Origin: Saturnia japonica
Taxonomy: Eukaryota; Arthropoda; Insecta; Lepidoptera; Saturniidae
Length of the DNA stretch: 64,000 nt
Reading direction: 5' to 3'
Assembly (NCBI GenBank): GCA_033032175.1
Contig: CM065312.1
Coordinates: forward strand, 7,626,001 to 7,690,000
Shown: positions 11,966-22,452 of the stretch, one piece after another
Numbering within the stretch: position 1 is the first letter of the stretch
How the letters are laid out: every line of letters begins with the position of its first letter
Notes under the pieces: model-generated
The model's input: only the letters and a program-made list of their open reading frames with translations
What the model was told of the DNA's origin: nothing
The model's database searches: none
Translations under genes and position numbers: made by a program

Positions 11966-12673
11966 GGATCCCGATTATTAACCAACCCATTATATTAACC
12001 AAGATGTAAATGATTATTTTAAAACAAAGTTGAAATTTATCAACAGTAATAATTCTAAATGGGTCACAGCACTATCGAATTTCTTAGCTCATCTGCTTTC
12101 TACTCGCACGCTTTTACTATAATCCTTAGTCAACAATATAATACACAACAGTCCACTAAGTTTGTTCAAAACTTCGAAAATGGAGCTAACTTTCAATTGC
12201 TGTTATTTTTAATTTTATAAAATAACTCGCTCTTAACTTGCACCAAACACCTTATTCACACCAAAATCGAGTTACGCTCTAAAATCCATATTTGTTTTAA
12301 AAGTTGATAATATACATATGATAATTTTTTCAAGCTCCATAACTTTATTGTGTTATTCTTGTAAAAGTATAAGAATTCAAATTGGTTTTAGAATTTTAGA
12401 TAGACTAATTAATATATTGTTGTTTTTTAATACAATTTTAGTAAGAATTCTTTGACGATAATATTATAGAAAGTGCTATTTAAAATTAGGTTACTACAAT
12501 CCATTACTACATTGTCTCCTTTTTTACATGGAGGGCTCGATGCACGAAAATTATTTTATTAACACATAAATTTTAATGGATATTAGTGCAGAATTGGAAA
12601 GGTCACTGACTCATCTTCATATTGATTTGTATCGACCATCACCGACGTTAGAATACCAGTTTATTCGCGACGC
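11966..12673. other. Intergenic DNA upstream of secreted-protein gene
   Basis: AT-rich, with no gene or repeat recognised. Confidence 0.4.
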
Positions 12674-12709
12674 TATAAAAGTAGACACAAAACATTTTTA
12701 TAATCAATT
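12674..12709 (+). promoter_or_regulatory. TATA box and probable start site
   Basis: TATAAAA at 12674-12680 with TCAATT near 12704-12709, about 30 bp on. A short upstream frame (12731-12757, 8 codons) lies in the leader. Confidence 0.55.
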
Positions 12710-12784
12710 TGTTGTTAGATTATTACAAATATGTACGAATTGGAACATTTGAAATAGTTTTATTGTTTAAGAGTTACACAGCTA

Positions 12785-13930
12785 ATGAATATGAAAGGAG
12801 AAATGGTGTTTCAGTTAAAAGTGTTTCTATGTTTCGTGACAGTGGCAACAGCTGATAGTGCTAAAGATTTTACTAAAACAACAAAGTACAGTTCTATAAC
12901 CTCGAATACACCTTTCGGCTATCCACCGCTTTTGTATAGTTATTCTATACATCCAACGATTACTACCTATTCTAACGGTCAAGTTGAAACAGACTTTGGT
13001 GATGTCCCGCACCGTATATTTTCAGCTAATCAAGATTGTCCTAATTGCCAGAATAATGTTCCTGAAGTAAGGATTGGTGCACATACAAAATATTCTAGAC
13101 ACAAAGCTGGTAAATCGCTACAGTTGCCAACACAACTAACGAACTATGTTCCAGTGACCAAAGATAACTCTATTTCATCGTTTACTGTGCCTGTTTTGCC
13201 CGTTGAACCCGAGAAAATCTTATCAAATCCGATTGATAAAGTGGATTCAACAATCAACATTACCCCTTCAAGTGATGCTTCATCTAGTGCTACTGCGGAT
13301 ATTTATAAAAATGACGATCAAACATCATTTACTTCTTATCTAAGCAACACATCTCCTGCACTTGACTCTCGTTTTAGTGAAAAACTACCAAACACTGCCC
13401 AAACTCGCCCAGGATATCCAGTATCCAAATTTACTATTACATATATACCTGTTCCTCCTGTCGGAAATCCATTAAGATATGACAAAAATGTTATAAATAA
13501 TCAACATATTATTAATTCAAATAAAGATATACCGGAATCATCAAAACCGGAATATTATTATAATGTTGAAACTTTTAAATCGGATGGTGGTTACCATTCA
13601 GGTCCACAGGTTTTTTCAAATCCAAATTTTCTTGCCAACACCGCTATTCCATTCTTTCAAAATTCTTATGTTACTCCAACAACAGATTCAGATTCCAGTA
13701 AAAACGCTTATACACAATCAACCACATCAATATATCCTTCAATTTCCATGCAATTCTTGGCTAAACATCAAAATGTACAAACATCCACACCAGTGACTGA
13801 TGATTCTGTAATAGCTTCTGCTAAAAGTACTGAATACGTTTCACCTTCGCAATCATTCCCCAGTTATTCATCAGCACTTGATGATTCAAATGCTAGTTAT
13901 AATAGTCAGCAAGTAAGTTACAATTGGTGA
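12785..13930 (+). CDS. Secreted Ser/Thr/Pro/Tyr-rich protein, probable cuticle or matrix component
   Basis: A 381-residue open frame. The N terminus has a signal peptide (hydrophobic core QLKVFLCFVTVATA, cleavage expected near ADS). The mature part is polar and low in complexity, rich in Ser, Thr, Pro, Asn and Tyr, with a single C-x-x-C (DCPNCQ) near residue 80. It ends VSYNW, like the GW/LW ends of the cuticle genes around it. I recognise no named domain. In-frame ATGs lie at 12785, 12791 and 12803; the first is chosen by default. TTTCAG before codon 11 (exon would start at 12815) has the same position and phase as the exon-2 acceptors of neighbouring genes, so the first ten residues could be intron-derived. 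I found no M-x-x-K micro-exon upstream. Confidence 0.75.
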   Translation: MNMKGEMVFQLKVFLCFVTVATADSAKDFTKTTKYSSITSNTPFGYPPLLYSYSIHPTITTYSNGQVETDFGDVPHRIFSANQDCPNCQNNVPEVRIGAHTKYSRHKAGKSLQLPTQLTNYVPVTKDNSISSFTVPVLPVEPEKILSNPIDKVDSTINITPSSDASSSATADIYKNDDQTSFTSYLSNTSPALDSRFSEKLPNTAQTRPGYPVSKFTITYIPVPPVGNPLRYDKNVINNQHIINSNKDIPESSKPEYYYNVETFKSDGGYHSGPQVFSNPNFLANTAIPFFQNSYVTPTTDSDSSKNAYTQSTTSIYPSISMQFLAKHQNVQTSTPVTDDSVIASAKSTEYVSPSQSFPSYSSALDDSNASYNSQQVSYNW

Positions 13931-13988
13931 ATCCAATGATATTGTGTATTGGAATTAATTTATTTCGTTGTAAATGACTTGATTTATC

Positions 13989-13994
13989 AATAAA
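13989..13994 (+). promoter_or_regulatory. Polyadenylation signal
   Basis: AATAAA about 60 nt after the stop codon of the secreted-protein gene, followed by a T-rich stretch. Confidence 0.6.
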
Positions 13995-14852
13995 CTTTTA
14001 TTGTTCTATCCTTGTTTTTTATTTCGCGCCATTATATAAAATATATTTTTACCAACATACATTTTAAGCTTGTAAACTTGCTTTTTGATGTTGTATATTA
14101 TTAATAGAATTACGTAAATTTATATTTTATTTAATTCAAATAAAAATGTACAAAAATATTTCAAACCTGATAAAGAACTATTACAAAACTAGAAACTATT
14201 AAAACAAATCTTGATACAAATCAATAAAAATTATTAGGTGAATTCAATGATATTTGATATAGTTTTGAATAGACTACCGTAGAACGTATGAATATTTTCT
14301 AATTATATTTATAGAGAAATGACGAATCGTTATTTTACATTTTTTTAAGCACCGCAGACATCGAAATACTTGGGCACTCATTAATATCTATTTTGATAAT
14401 AATTTTTTATTTATGCAAAGTGGTGTCGTTAGGCGTTGGTGCTAGAGGTTATTCAATAACTATTAATATAATATTTTAAAGCGCCTTGTAACTGTAAAAA
14501 TCAGGCTGATTTTTACAATATTATTATATATTGACATAAATTTCAATATATCGAAATGTCAACTGTTGGTATTGTTATCTGAGAAGGTACAACACACCTA
14601 CAAATATTAGATGTTTGAATACCTTCGTTTTATTTACCTATGTAGTGGCCATATCTTATTTTGTGTTATATAGTGGTTTGATCACAGTAACATGTGTGAT
14701 TGGAACACGAACATAATAACAGGATATGGTAATTGGCTAATAAAGATGTTTTATCTGCTTTAACGATTTTATCTTCTGTATGTATATAAATTTAATCTAA
14801 TTATTACTTTATTGTATTAATTACTATAACCTAAAGAAAAAAAAAAGGTTAT
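13995..14852. other. Intergenic, no gene
   Basis: Very AT-rich; nothing recognised. Confidence 0.4.
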
Positions 14853-15320
14853 AATGGATTCCTGCAATCTTCCAAACCTAACAACTTACGCTAGTCAGAT
14901 ATGGATATTTACAGAAAAAGTAAAAAACAAAATCTGATCTTACCAACATGCAATGGAAAGAAGAATCTTGAAACTGAGGAACGTGCAAAAAACAAGAAAC
15001 ATAGATATCCGCATGAAAACTAAATTATAGATGCACTTTTTTATAGTTTAAAACAGAAGTAAATCTGGCCAGGGCACTTAGCAAGATACGAAGATAAGAG
15101 ATGGAGACACCAAACAACTAAATGGCCAGGCCCATAAGGCATAAGAAGAGTGGGGAAGCAGAGGAAAAGATGGGCTGATGACATAATAAACAAAGGCAGA
15201 AAAGAATTGCATGCACACAGCTAAGGACAGGGAACGGTGGAAAGGGTTGGAGGAGGCTTTTACCCATGGAAAAGGAGCCACTTACCAGAGAAACAATGGA
15301 ATAAATAAGAATGATATAAT
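14853..15320 (+). pseudogene. 3' end of an RTE-like non-LTR element
   Basis: The plus strand reads, with frameshifts and stops, through the C-terminal signature of RTE reverse transcriptases: a Y-A-S-Q-x-W block, then FTEKVKNK and QHAMERRILKL, and further on a GRKELHA-type segment, TVERVGG and a closing Trp-rich end. It is an old 5'-truncated copy in the opposite orientation to the RTE element at the left edge. AT-rich DNA after 15300 is likely its 3' tail. Confidence 0.65.
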
Positions 15321-15452
15321 ATATATTTTAGTGAACTGTAAAATGGAAAATAAACTATAATAATAAAAATAATTATTTACTTTTAACGCATGTTGTGGTT
15401 GACATTAATTAGACATACAATAATACTGTTACCTTAAATTTTCATTAACTAT

Positions 15453-15722
15453 TTTAGCGGAGGTGTGAGGAACAGAGAGTAAAGTTCCTCATCCGCCGTA
15501 GAAAAGGGAGGATCCTCCGGCCAGACGGGTGCTATGTCTGGCGGGCAGCTGCCTCGACTGTTGTAGTCGGGTTCTTGTATATATACTCAACGTTAGAGTT
15601 AATTTATATAGCGCAATGTAGGATAGTAGGATGCGTCCTATGTGGCTCGATAGATGCCGCTATGTGTCGCTACATAGTTGTTTCGATGCGTTGCGTCATT
15701 TGTGGCGAGAGATGTCGCTACA
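15453..15722 (-). repeat. 3' LTR of the 1-kb element
   Basis: 270 bp, same length as its partner. It contains a GAGGAAC/GTTCCTC inverted pair near one end. Several point differences from the partner mean insertion is not very recent. Confidence 0.85.
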
Positions 15723-15736
15723 TCACTCCCCTCCGA
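15723..15736 (-). other. Polypurine tract of the 1-kb LTR element
   Basis: The minus strand reads CGGAGGGGAGTGA directly before the 3' LTR that starts TGTAGCG. Confidence 0.6.
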
Positions 15737-16166
15737 GACCGGAGGTCGATAGCAAGTTGAGTCGTCCATTTGTGATGCTTGCCGGGGCCAGTGGAGTGTT
15801 CGAGTGAGTCGGAACTAGATGCCGCATAGTTCACGGTGAGTCGAAACTGTGTGCGGTGATTGCCCCAGTGAGTCGGGATGATGTCGTATAGTTCACGGTG
15901 GGTCGGAACTGTCTGCGGTGATTGGCTGCTGCGTCGACCAGGAGAGAAGTGCGTTTTTTCTACTGCTTGCTGACTGGCCGAAGTGCAGTGTGCTGTGCCA
16001 AGGTCGCTGAGAAGGCGTGGGGCTGACCAGGAATGCGCGTCCGCTGCATGCGTATGGTCAGGATACCCGTAGTAGCCGTGGGTGCTGGCTGGCTGTATTG
16101 TGACTCGCTGCTCGAAAGCTTGAGGAAGTGATGATGACGTAGCTTTGTGAAGAAGGTTGTGCTGAC

Positions 16167-16187
16167 GTATCACGTCAGGGTCACCAC
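16167..16187 (-). other. Primer-binding site of the 1-kb LTR element
   Basis: The minus strand reads GTGGTGACCCTGACGTGATA immediately after the 5' LTR. It begins TGG, the complement of a tRNA CCA end. Confidence 0.7.
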
Positions 16188-16457
16188 TTTAGCGGAGGTG
16201 TGAGGAACAGAGAGTAAAGTTCCTCATTCGCCATAGAAAAGGGAGGATCCTCCAGCCAGACGGGTGCTATGTCTGGCGGGCAGCTGCCCCGACTGTTGTA
16301 GTCGGGTTCTTGTATATATACTCAACGATAGAGTTAATTTATATAGCGCAATGTAGGATAGTAGGATGCGTCCTATGTGGCTCGATAGATGTCGCTATGT
16401 GTCGCTACGTAGTTGTGTCGATGCGTTGCGTCAGTTGTGGCGAGAGATGTCATTACA
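16188..16457 (-). repeat. 5' LTR of the 1-kb element
   Basis: 270 bp. The minus strand starts TGTAATGACA at 16457. Differences from the partner LTR include CGCTACA versus CATTACA at the outer end. Confidence 0.85.
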
Positions 16458-16462
16458 ACTAT

Positions 16463-16754
16463 CAATATTGTATTACTGTTGTCAATCTTTAATGAAAAAA
16501 TAAACAAAGACAAATTTTTTACTTGGTTGTGAGTTAGTCAGAGGAACACTTGAATACGTCATTACTAAGTTTGTATCAGGACCTTTTACTTCGAATAAAG
16601 CTGAGGTTTTTGTAGGATTGGAAATCACGTAGTCTGACTCGATGTCTGAGCGCTCTACTACTAAGCACACATCGCGTCAACGCCTCACCACGTCACCGTA
16701 CCCTATTTATTTTGTCTATGAGTACTTAGTAGGTAGGTACGTATTAAAGTATTA
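16463..16754. other. Short spacer between two LTR elements
   Basis: About 290 bp with no gene recognised. Confidence 0.4.
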
Positions 16755-16759
16755 CATAT

Positions 16760-16938
16760 TGTTTATTACTACATGTGTGGACTGTATTAGATTTAGGTAG
16801 CTGATACTTCAAAAAAGATAAATAAAAGTTCCACGATAATTCACTCTCAATCACCACGATGGCGGTCCAAGCGGAAGAGAGAATTTATTTGTACAATGTT
16901 GCAAGATTACAAAAAATTGTATTGTTGGGTTGCCAACA
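16760..16938 (-). repeat. 3' LTR of BEL/Pao element
   Basis: 179 bp, identical to the 5' LTR except G versus C in the CAAAAAASATAAAT segment. Confidence 0.95.
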
Positions 16939-17283
16939 TGTTGCCGGGGCAAATAACAATTGAAACCATGAATAAACTTATCACTTACATACATATACAT
17001 AAGTTGTATTAAATATATTTAATTTTTATACAAAAAAATATCTTAGATTAATCTTAAAATTTTAACCAAGAAACGAAACAAATGTATTGTAATAAAAAAA
17101 TTAAATATTTTATACTTATTACTAATACTAGCAAAGGCTATTTATGTAATTAAAGTATGATACTTAAAATCTAATAAGGTGACAAAAATAAAATTATAAA
17201 GTTACAAAATTATGCTTACTCCAGCATGAAACAAAAAAGGTAAATGAAAGATTGCAGCATTAACAGTATAACTATTATAACAC
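16939..17283 (-). other. 3' untranslated region of BEL/Pao element
   Basis: AT-rich, between the Gag-Pol stop and the 3' LTR. The minus strand ends GCCCCGGCAACA before the LTR; no clear purine tract is visible. Confidence 0.5.
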
Positions 17284-20200
17284 CTAATCACTACTAGAAT
17301 TGCTGCTGTCCAGAGGTAACACACTTATTTTCATCACAGCCCTTTTATGTGTATGACCATTTGAAGTTTTGACTTCAACTACCCTAACCTTGTTATCTTT
17401 ACCTGGGTAAGTATTAATTACTCTAGCCAGGGGCCAATATAACGGTGCCATGTTGTCATCTCTCAATAATACAAGAGATCCTATCTTAACATTAGGTTGC
17501 GGGTCATGCCACTTGGGGCGTGATTGTAACATATTTAAATACTGTTTACTCCAAATTTTCCAAAATGATTCTTTCATGTCATTACAAATTTTCCAAAATT
17601 GTGATCTAGTAATTACATTTACATTAGACTCAGGGTATGAATTTAAAGCCGTACCAATTAAAAAATGACCTGGAGTAATACAAGAGTAGTCAGTAATATC
17701 ATTTGACAAAGACATGAGAGGTCTACTATTCAAAATAGCCTCAATTTGGCATAACACTGTACATAATTCTTCATAATTAAGAATAGACTTTAACAATACT
17801 CTTTTTAGGTGATATTTTATACTTTTTACACTAGCTTCAGCGAGCCCAGCAAAGACAGGGGAGTAGCAAGGTAAGAAATGAAAATTAATTCTCTTTTGAG
17901 ATGTAAACTGGCAAACCTGTCTTTGATGAATCGCTGAATTATGCAGCTCATACATCTCATCTAATTTACTTCTGGCACATTTAAAAGTTGTAGCGTTATC
18001 ACTATATATATCTGTAGGCATTCCCCTTCGGGATATAAACCTATTCAAGCACGCAATGAACGTTTCAGTTTTTAAATCAGAAGCTAGTTCGACATGTATA
18101 GCTTTGGTTACGAAACAAACAAATATACATACATAACCTTTTGTAATTATAGGCTTTCTAATTCTAGCTAATTTAAGTGGTATAGGTCCAGCATAGTCAA
18201 GACCAACCTTTTGAAAGGGACGACACGCATTTACCCTATCATGTGGTAAAGAACCCATTAACTGTTTGGATGCTTCTGCTTTTAATCTAAAACAAACTGT
18301 ACATTTATGTAAAACTTTTTTAACTTGTCTCAGCGCGTGTACAATCCAAAATCTTTGTTTAATAGTCGACAAAACAAGCTTAGGTCCTGCATGGAAGTTT
18401 TTTAGATGTTCACTTAAAATAATTAGATCAGTCACCCGTGAATCACGTGGCAAAATGATTGGATGTTTTTGAGAATATGGAATAGAAGCATTATGTAAAC
18501 GACCTCCGACACGAACTAAACCTTTGTCGTCAATAAACGGACACAGAGGTTTTAAATTACCTTTACAAATAGTTTTACCACATTTTAACACATGAATATC
18601 ATCTAATAAATATTTTTGCTGCTCATACTTTACAATTAATGACATTGAATAATCAAGTTCTTGACTTGTTACATAGTTAAGCCTATTTTTTACCTTATTC
18701 TTTACATTCTGACAAAAGCGTAAGATGTATGCTAAAACTCTCTGCATTCTATCAATATCAGAAAATTTATCAAGAAAGTCAAGACATAAGATCTGTATCT
18801 CAATGGACGTGCATAGCATTGCGCTTAAACATACCGAGCTGTCCTTGACATCAGGTAAGTTTTGTGGAAAAACAAAGCTTAACTCAGGTTTGTACTTACA
18901 TGAATTTAAAAATAGTGGTCCTCTCCACCACAGCTGATGATCAGCAAGATGATCTGGCATGACTCCTCTGCTAATACAGTCAGCAGGGTTCTCCGCAGAG
19001 TTTACATATGACCAGGTGTAAGACTGTGTAAGTTGTGATATGACCTTAACACGGTTAGCAACATATGCCTTGAGTGTGTTTATGTTAGTTTTAAGCCATG
19101 CAAGAACAATCTGTGAGTCTGAATAGAGAATAACCTGATGTATGTGCATTTTTGTAATCAAAGTCTCATGAACTCTGCTTGCAAGCTTGGCAAGCAAGAG
19201 AGCAGCATTTAGTTCTAGTCTGGAAACAGACAAACTTTGAGCAATTGGATTTATCCGTGACTTAGAACAAAGCAAAAAAATCTTAATATAGCCTCCTGAA
19301 TCAACTGTCCTTAAATAGATGCAACAACCATAGGCAGTGCTGCTAGAAGCATCTGCAAACCCTATAATTTGTGCAAGACATGTATTTTGTAAACCTATGT
19401 ACCACTGTACAGGTATAGGTTTCATTAAAAACAAGCTGTTGTAAAACTCATGCCATAATTGAAGCAACTCCCCATCAGGCAGTGAATCCCAGTCCAGTTT
19501 AGCCAACCACAATCGCTGCATGATTACCTTTGCACCAACCAAAATAGGACCAGCAAGACCCAGTGGGTCATAAAACTTACTTATAAAACTTAGAATTTCA
19601 CGCTTGGAAAGGGGCACCCTTTCCACAGCCTTAGGACTAGAAATTATAAAAGCATCTGATTTTACATTGTAATTCATACCTAGAGTTTTAATTGAAAAGT
19701 TATTTTTCTCTAAATCAATCTCATCAAAATGTTGTTGATTTTCTGGGACCTCTCCTAACAGAACTGATGAATTCGAAACCCATTTATGTAATTGAAAACT
19801 GCCTCGACTTAATAAGCTACATAACTGATGTTTGGCTTCTATTAAATTATCAGGTGAACTATCAGAATAAAGTATATCATCAACATAGGTTGAATTGTTA
19901 ATAATAAAAGCGGCATTGGGAAACTCTTCATTGTACATATCAGCTAAGAATTTTAAACATCTTGTTGCCAAGTAAGAGGAACTCTTTAAACCATATGTAA
20001 CAGTGTTTAGTTGAATACATTTAACACTTTCATTGGGAGTATCTCGCCATAGAATATTTTGTAATGACCTATACTCAGGCTGTAATAATATGTTTCTAAA
20101 CATATTTTTGATGTCTGTTATAAAGAAATACAAATCTACTCTGAATAGTAACAAAACATCTACCAGTTCTTTTTGTACTACAGGTCCATTAAGCAATAAA

Positions 20201-22452
20201 TTATTTAAAGACGTTTCTGTATTAGTCTTCATTGACCCATCAAACACAACCCGACACTTAGTTGTCTTTTTATCTAATCTAAGTACTGGGTGATGAGGTA
20301 AGAAGTAAACTGGATCAGTTGCTAAATTGTATTGACCTATATCAATAACTGTACCATGACCCTGTCTTAAATATTCATGAATAAAATCTTTGTATAGTAT
20401 GTATAGGTTAGTATCCTTTGAAAATCTAGCTTCTAGGTTATACAATCGTTTCAGAGCTAAGTGTAATGAATCACCTAAGTTCTGATGAATAGAATGTAAT
20501 GATAACTTTAAGGGCAAGACAACCTGAATTTTATTGTTATGGGTGTCTAGCTGTACATTTTCACTAAAAACTTGTTCACACAAGTCATGTTCACTGTTTG
20601 CTTCGGTAAAGGTTTCTGGTATACTTTCAGACTTCCAGAACTGTGTAAGAGTTTGATTAAGATCAGAATCACATGTATTGCAAAATAAAGTAATGAGTGG
20701 CTGAGTATGCAGTGTGTTAAATTGACCTGCAATAACATAACCAAATTTTGTATTTAATAGCGGTGCTCTGGACGTGGCAATGCTGGTACTCTGTCCTTCA
20801 TAGCTGGACTGCAGATCAGCTAGAGGTTCAGATGGCAGCAACACCTGAAACACAACATCGGCACCTAATAGAATGTGAATGTTACTTGGTTCATTGAACC
20901 TTTTGTCAGCCAGTACAATATCAGGAGGGAATATAAAATTATTTAGATTTAACTTTTTCTGTGGTAACTTGGAAGTTATTTTATCTAATATGTAACATGT
21001 AACTGATATTGAAAAGTTTTGAGTTAGGGAATGAAGCTGTAAATTAACCTTTTCTTTTAATTTATTGAAATTGTTACCTATGCCAGAGAAAGGTGTGTTA
21101 GTGAATTTAACATTTAATTTTAGTAAATCTACCAGTTCTTTGGTCACAAATGAGGCTTGTGAACCAGTGTCAAGGAGAGCTTTAACATGAACTTCCGTAC
21201 AGTTACTCGCTATAAGTTTCAACAGTGCTGTAGGCAACAGTACTTGTTCAGTAGCAGTCTCGGACATCAATGTGACTGGTGATGACAATTTGTCCTCATG
21301 GAGAAGCAATTTGTCTTCATGGAGAAGTGTGTTGTGCTTCTGCTTACAAACTTGGCACTTAAAAACATATCTACACTTTTGATTATGGTTATTCAAACAG
21401 ATTTGACATAAATTATTGTCTGTAACAAATTTAATTCTATGATTTGTGGACATTAATTTGAACTGAGGGCATGTAAAAAGTTTATGAGTACACTTACAAA
21501 GCAAGCAGGTCTTGAGCTCTGCAGCTGGTGTCTTCATGCGCTTTGCCTGTTCCTCTACTGCTGGCTTTACTGTGGCTACATGGACACTCTTCGGTGTACC
21601 TTTATCTAGTAATGGTCGTTCAGCATTTTCAAGCGCAAGCGCACGCTGTTCTAAAAATTCAATTAAGTGTGATACCTTAGGTTCCTGCTTAACAGATAGC
21701 TGAAATTCCCTACCACATAATATATCAAGCTTTCTCGTCAGAATGCAAAGTACAAGAGGATCCCACTGATCAACTAAATGACCTAAGTTTCGTAATGCAG
21801 CTAATTGTTGCTTTACCACTGATAAAAAACTACGAATATTACTAGCTGTTGATCTTACAATTGGTGTTATATCCATTAGAATATGTATATGCTCGTTTGT
21901 AATTTTATATTTATTATTGTATCGTTCAAATAAAATATTTCTGGCCTCTGAGTAACTCTCGCTACAAATACATAGATTTTTTATTAGATCATGAGGCTCG
22001 CCTTGTAAAAAATTTTGTAAATAAAATAGCTTTTGAACATCTTCAAGGCCATCATTTCTATGAATTAACGAATCAAATAGGTTGATAAAAGTCGTAAATT
22101 CAGAATATTTACCTGTGAAATTCGGAACACTTATTTGTGGCAACTTGATAGGATACAATTTAACAGAATTATTACTAACATTCTTATCTAATTTCGTAAT
22201 TAAGTCTTTTATAGAATACAAAGTATTTAAATATTTTTCTTCAACTTCTGAAAAATCATCTTCTCCGGCATCCAGGGCTGAGAGTTCTAGCGATATTTGC
22301 TCGTATTTAGCGAATACTTCGCGAAGACGTTCTTCCTTCAGTAATAAATATTGCTTTGTAAAATTTTCGTGTGCATTTGAAATTGCATTGGCAATTTTTG
22401 TCATTAAGCCCTTTAGCGTGGCCTTTTTACGAATTAATGGTTGAATCTCCAT
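17284..22452 (-). CDS. BEL/Pao Gag-Pol polyprotein, intact
   Basis: One uninterrupted 1,722-residue frame. Residues 1-300 are the Pao-type Gag (DUF1759-like, with VPNFTGKYSEFTTF near 110). A CCHC zinc knuckle starts at Cys316 and Cys/His pairs continue to about 378. An aspartic protease has LLDTGSQASF with Asp428. The reverse transcriptase carries YVDD at 856-859. RNase H acids are Asp1034, Glu1080, Asp1112 and Asp1158. The integrase has a zinc domain (His1349, His1354, Cys1384, Cys1387) and the DDE triad Asp1419, Asp1485 and Glu1539, and the C terminus resembles DUF5641. All catalytic residues I looked for are present. Residues 376-389 are a 7-residue tandem duplication (LLHEDKL twice). There is no envelope frame. 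Gag and Pol share a frame, as in many Pao elements. Confidence 0.95.
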   Translation of the reverse strand: MEIQPLIRKKATLKGLMTKIANAISNAHENFTKQYLLLKEERLREVFAKYEQISLELSALDAGEDDFSEVEEKYLNTLYSIKDLITKLDKNVSNNSVKLYPIKLPQISVPNFTGKYSEFTTFINLFDSLIHRNDGLEDVQKLFYLQNFLQGEPHDLIKNLCICSESYSEARNILFERYNNKYKITNEHIHILMDITPIVRSTASNIRSFLSVVKQQLAALRNLGHLVDQWDPLVLCILTRKLDILCGREFQLSVKQEPKVSHLIEFLEQRALALENAERPLLDKGTPKSVHVATVKPAVEEQAKRMKTPAAELKTCLLCKCTHKLFTCPQFKLMSTNHRIKFVTDNNLCQICLNNHNQKCRYVFKCQVCKQKHNTLLHEDKLLLHEDKLSSPVTLMSETATEQVLLPTALLKLIASNCTEVHVKALLDTGSQASFVTKELVDLLKLNVKFTNTPFSGIGNNFNKLKEKVNLQLHSLTQNFSISVTCYILDKITSKLPQKKLNLNNFIFPPDIVLADKRFNEPSNIHILLGADVVFQVLLPSEPLADLQSSYEGQSTSIATSRAPLLNTKFGYVIAGQFNTLHTQPLITLFCNTCDSDLNQTLTQFWKSESIPETFTEANSEHDLCEQVFSENVQLDTHNNKIQVVLPLKLSLHSIHQNLGDSLHLALKRLYNLEARFSKDTNLYILYKDFIHEYLRQGHGTVIDIGQYNLATDPVYFLPHHPVLRLDKKTTKCRVVFDGSMKTNTETSLNNLLLNGPVVQKELVDVLLLFRVDLYFFITDIKNMFRNILLQPEYRSLQNILWRDTPNESVKCIQLNTVTYGLKSSSYLATRCLKFLADMYNEEFPNAAFIINNSTYVDDILYSDSSPDNLIEAKHQLCSLLSRGSFQLHKWVSNSSVLLGEVPENQQHFDEIDLEKNNFSIKTLGMNYNVKSDAFIISSPKAVERVPLSKREILSFISKFYDPLGLAGPILVGAKVIMQRLWLAKLDWDSLPDGELLQLWHEFYNSLFLMKPIPVQWYIGLQNTCLAQIIGFADASSSTAYGCCIYLRTVDSGGYIKIFLLCSKSRINPIAQSLSVSRLELNAALLLAKLASRVHETLITKMHIHQVILYSDSQIVLAWLKTNINTLKAYVANRVKVISQLTQSYTWSYVNSAENPADCISRGVMPDHLADHQLWWRGPLFLNSCKYKPELSFVFPQNLPDVKDSSVCLSAMLCTSIEIQILCLDFLDKFSDIDRMQRVLAYILRFCQNVKNKVKNRLNYVTSQELDYSMSLIVKYEQQKYLLDDIHVLKCGKTICKGNLKPLCPFIDDKGLVRVGGRLHNASIPYSQKHPIILPRDSRVTDLIILSEHLKNFHAGPKLVLSTIKQRFWIVHALRQVKKVLHKCTVCFRLKAEASKQLMGSLPHDRVNACRPFQKVGLDYAGPIPLKLARIRKPIITKGYVCIFVCFVTKAIHVELASDLKTETFIACLNRFISRRGMPTDIYSDNATTFKCARSKLDEMYELHNSAIHQRQVCQFTSQKRINFHFLPCYSPVFAGLAEASVKSIKYHLKRVLLKSILNYEELCTVLCQIEAILNSRPLMSLSNDITDYSCITPGHFLIGTALNSYPESNVNVITRSQFWKICNDMKESFWKIWSKQYLNMLQSRPKWHDPQPNVKIGSLVLLRDDNMAPLYWPLARVINTYPGKDNKVRVVEVKTSNGHTHKRAVMKISVLPLDSSNSSSD

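Larger units (their letters stand above)
15453..16457 (-). mobile_element. Complete non-autonomous LTR retrotransposon (TRIM-like), 1,005 bp
   Basis: Two 270-bp direct repeats (15453-15722 and 16188-16457) enclose a 465-bp interior and are flanked by the 5-bp duplication ACTAT (15448-15452 and 16458-16462). On the minus strand the 5' LTR begins TGTAATGACATC; it is followed directly by TGGTGACCCTGACGTGATAC, a primer-binding-site type sequence, and the second LTR is preceded by a purine-rich tract (CGGAGGGGAG). There is no gag or pol; the 151-codon minus-strand frame inside (15718-16173) has no retroviral motif. The element must have been mobilised by an autonomous relative, most likely Ty3/gypsy-like. 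That assignment is inferred from the primer site and duplication length. Confidence 0.85.

Noticed and set aside
15718..16173. 151-codon frame inside the 1-kb LTR element
   Set aside because: No Gag, protease or RT motif; unusual His/Ser/Thr content fits a chance frame in GC-richer interior sequence.
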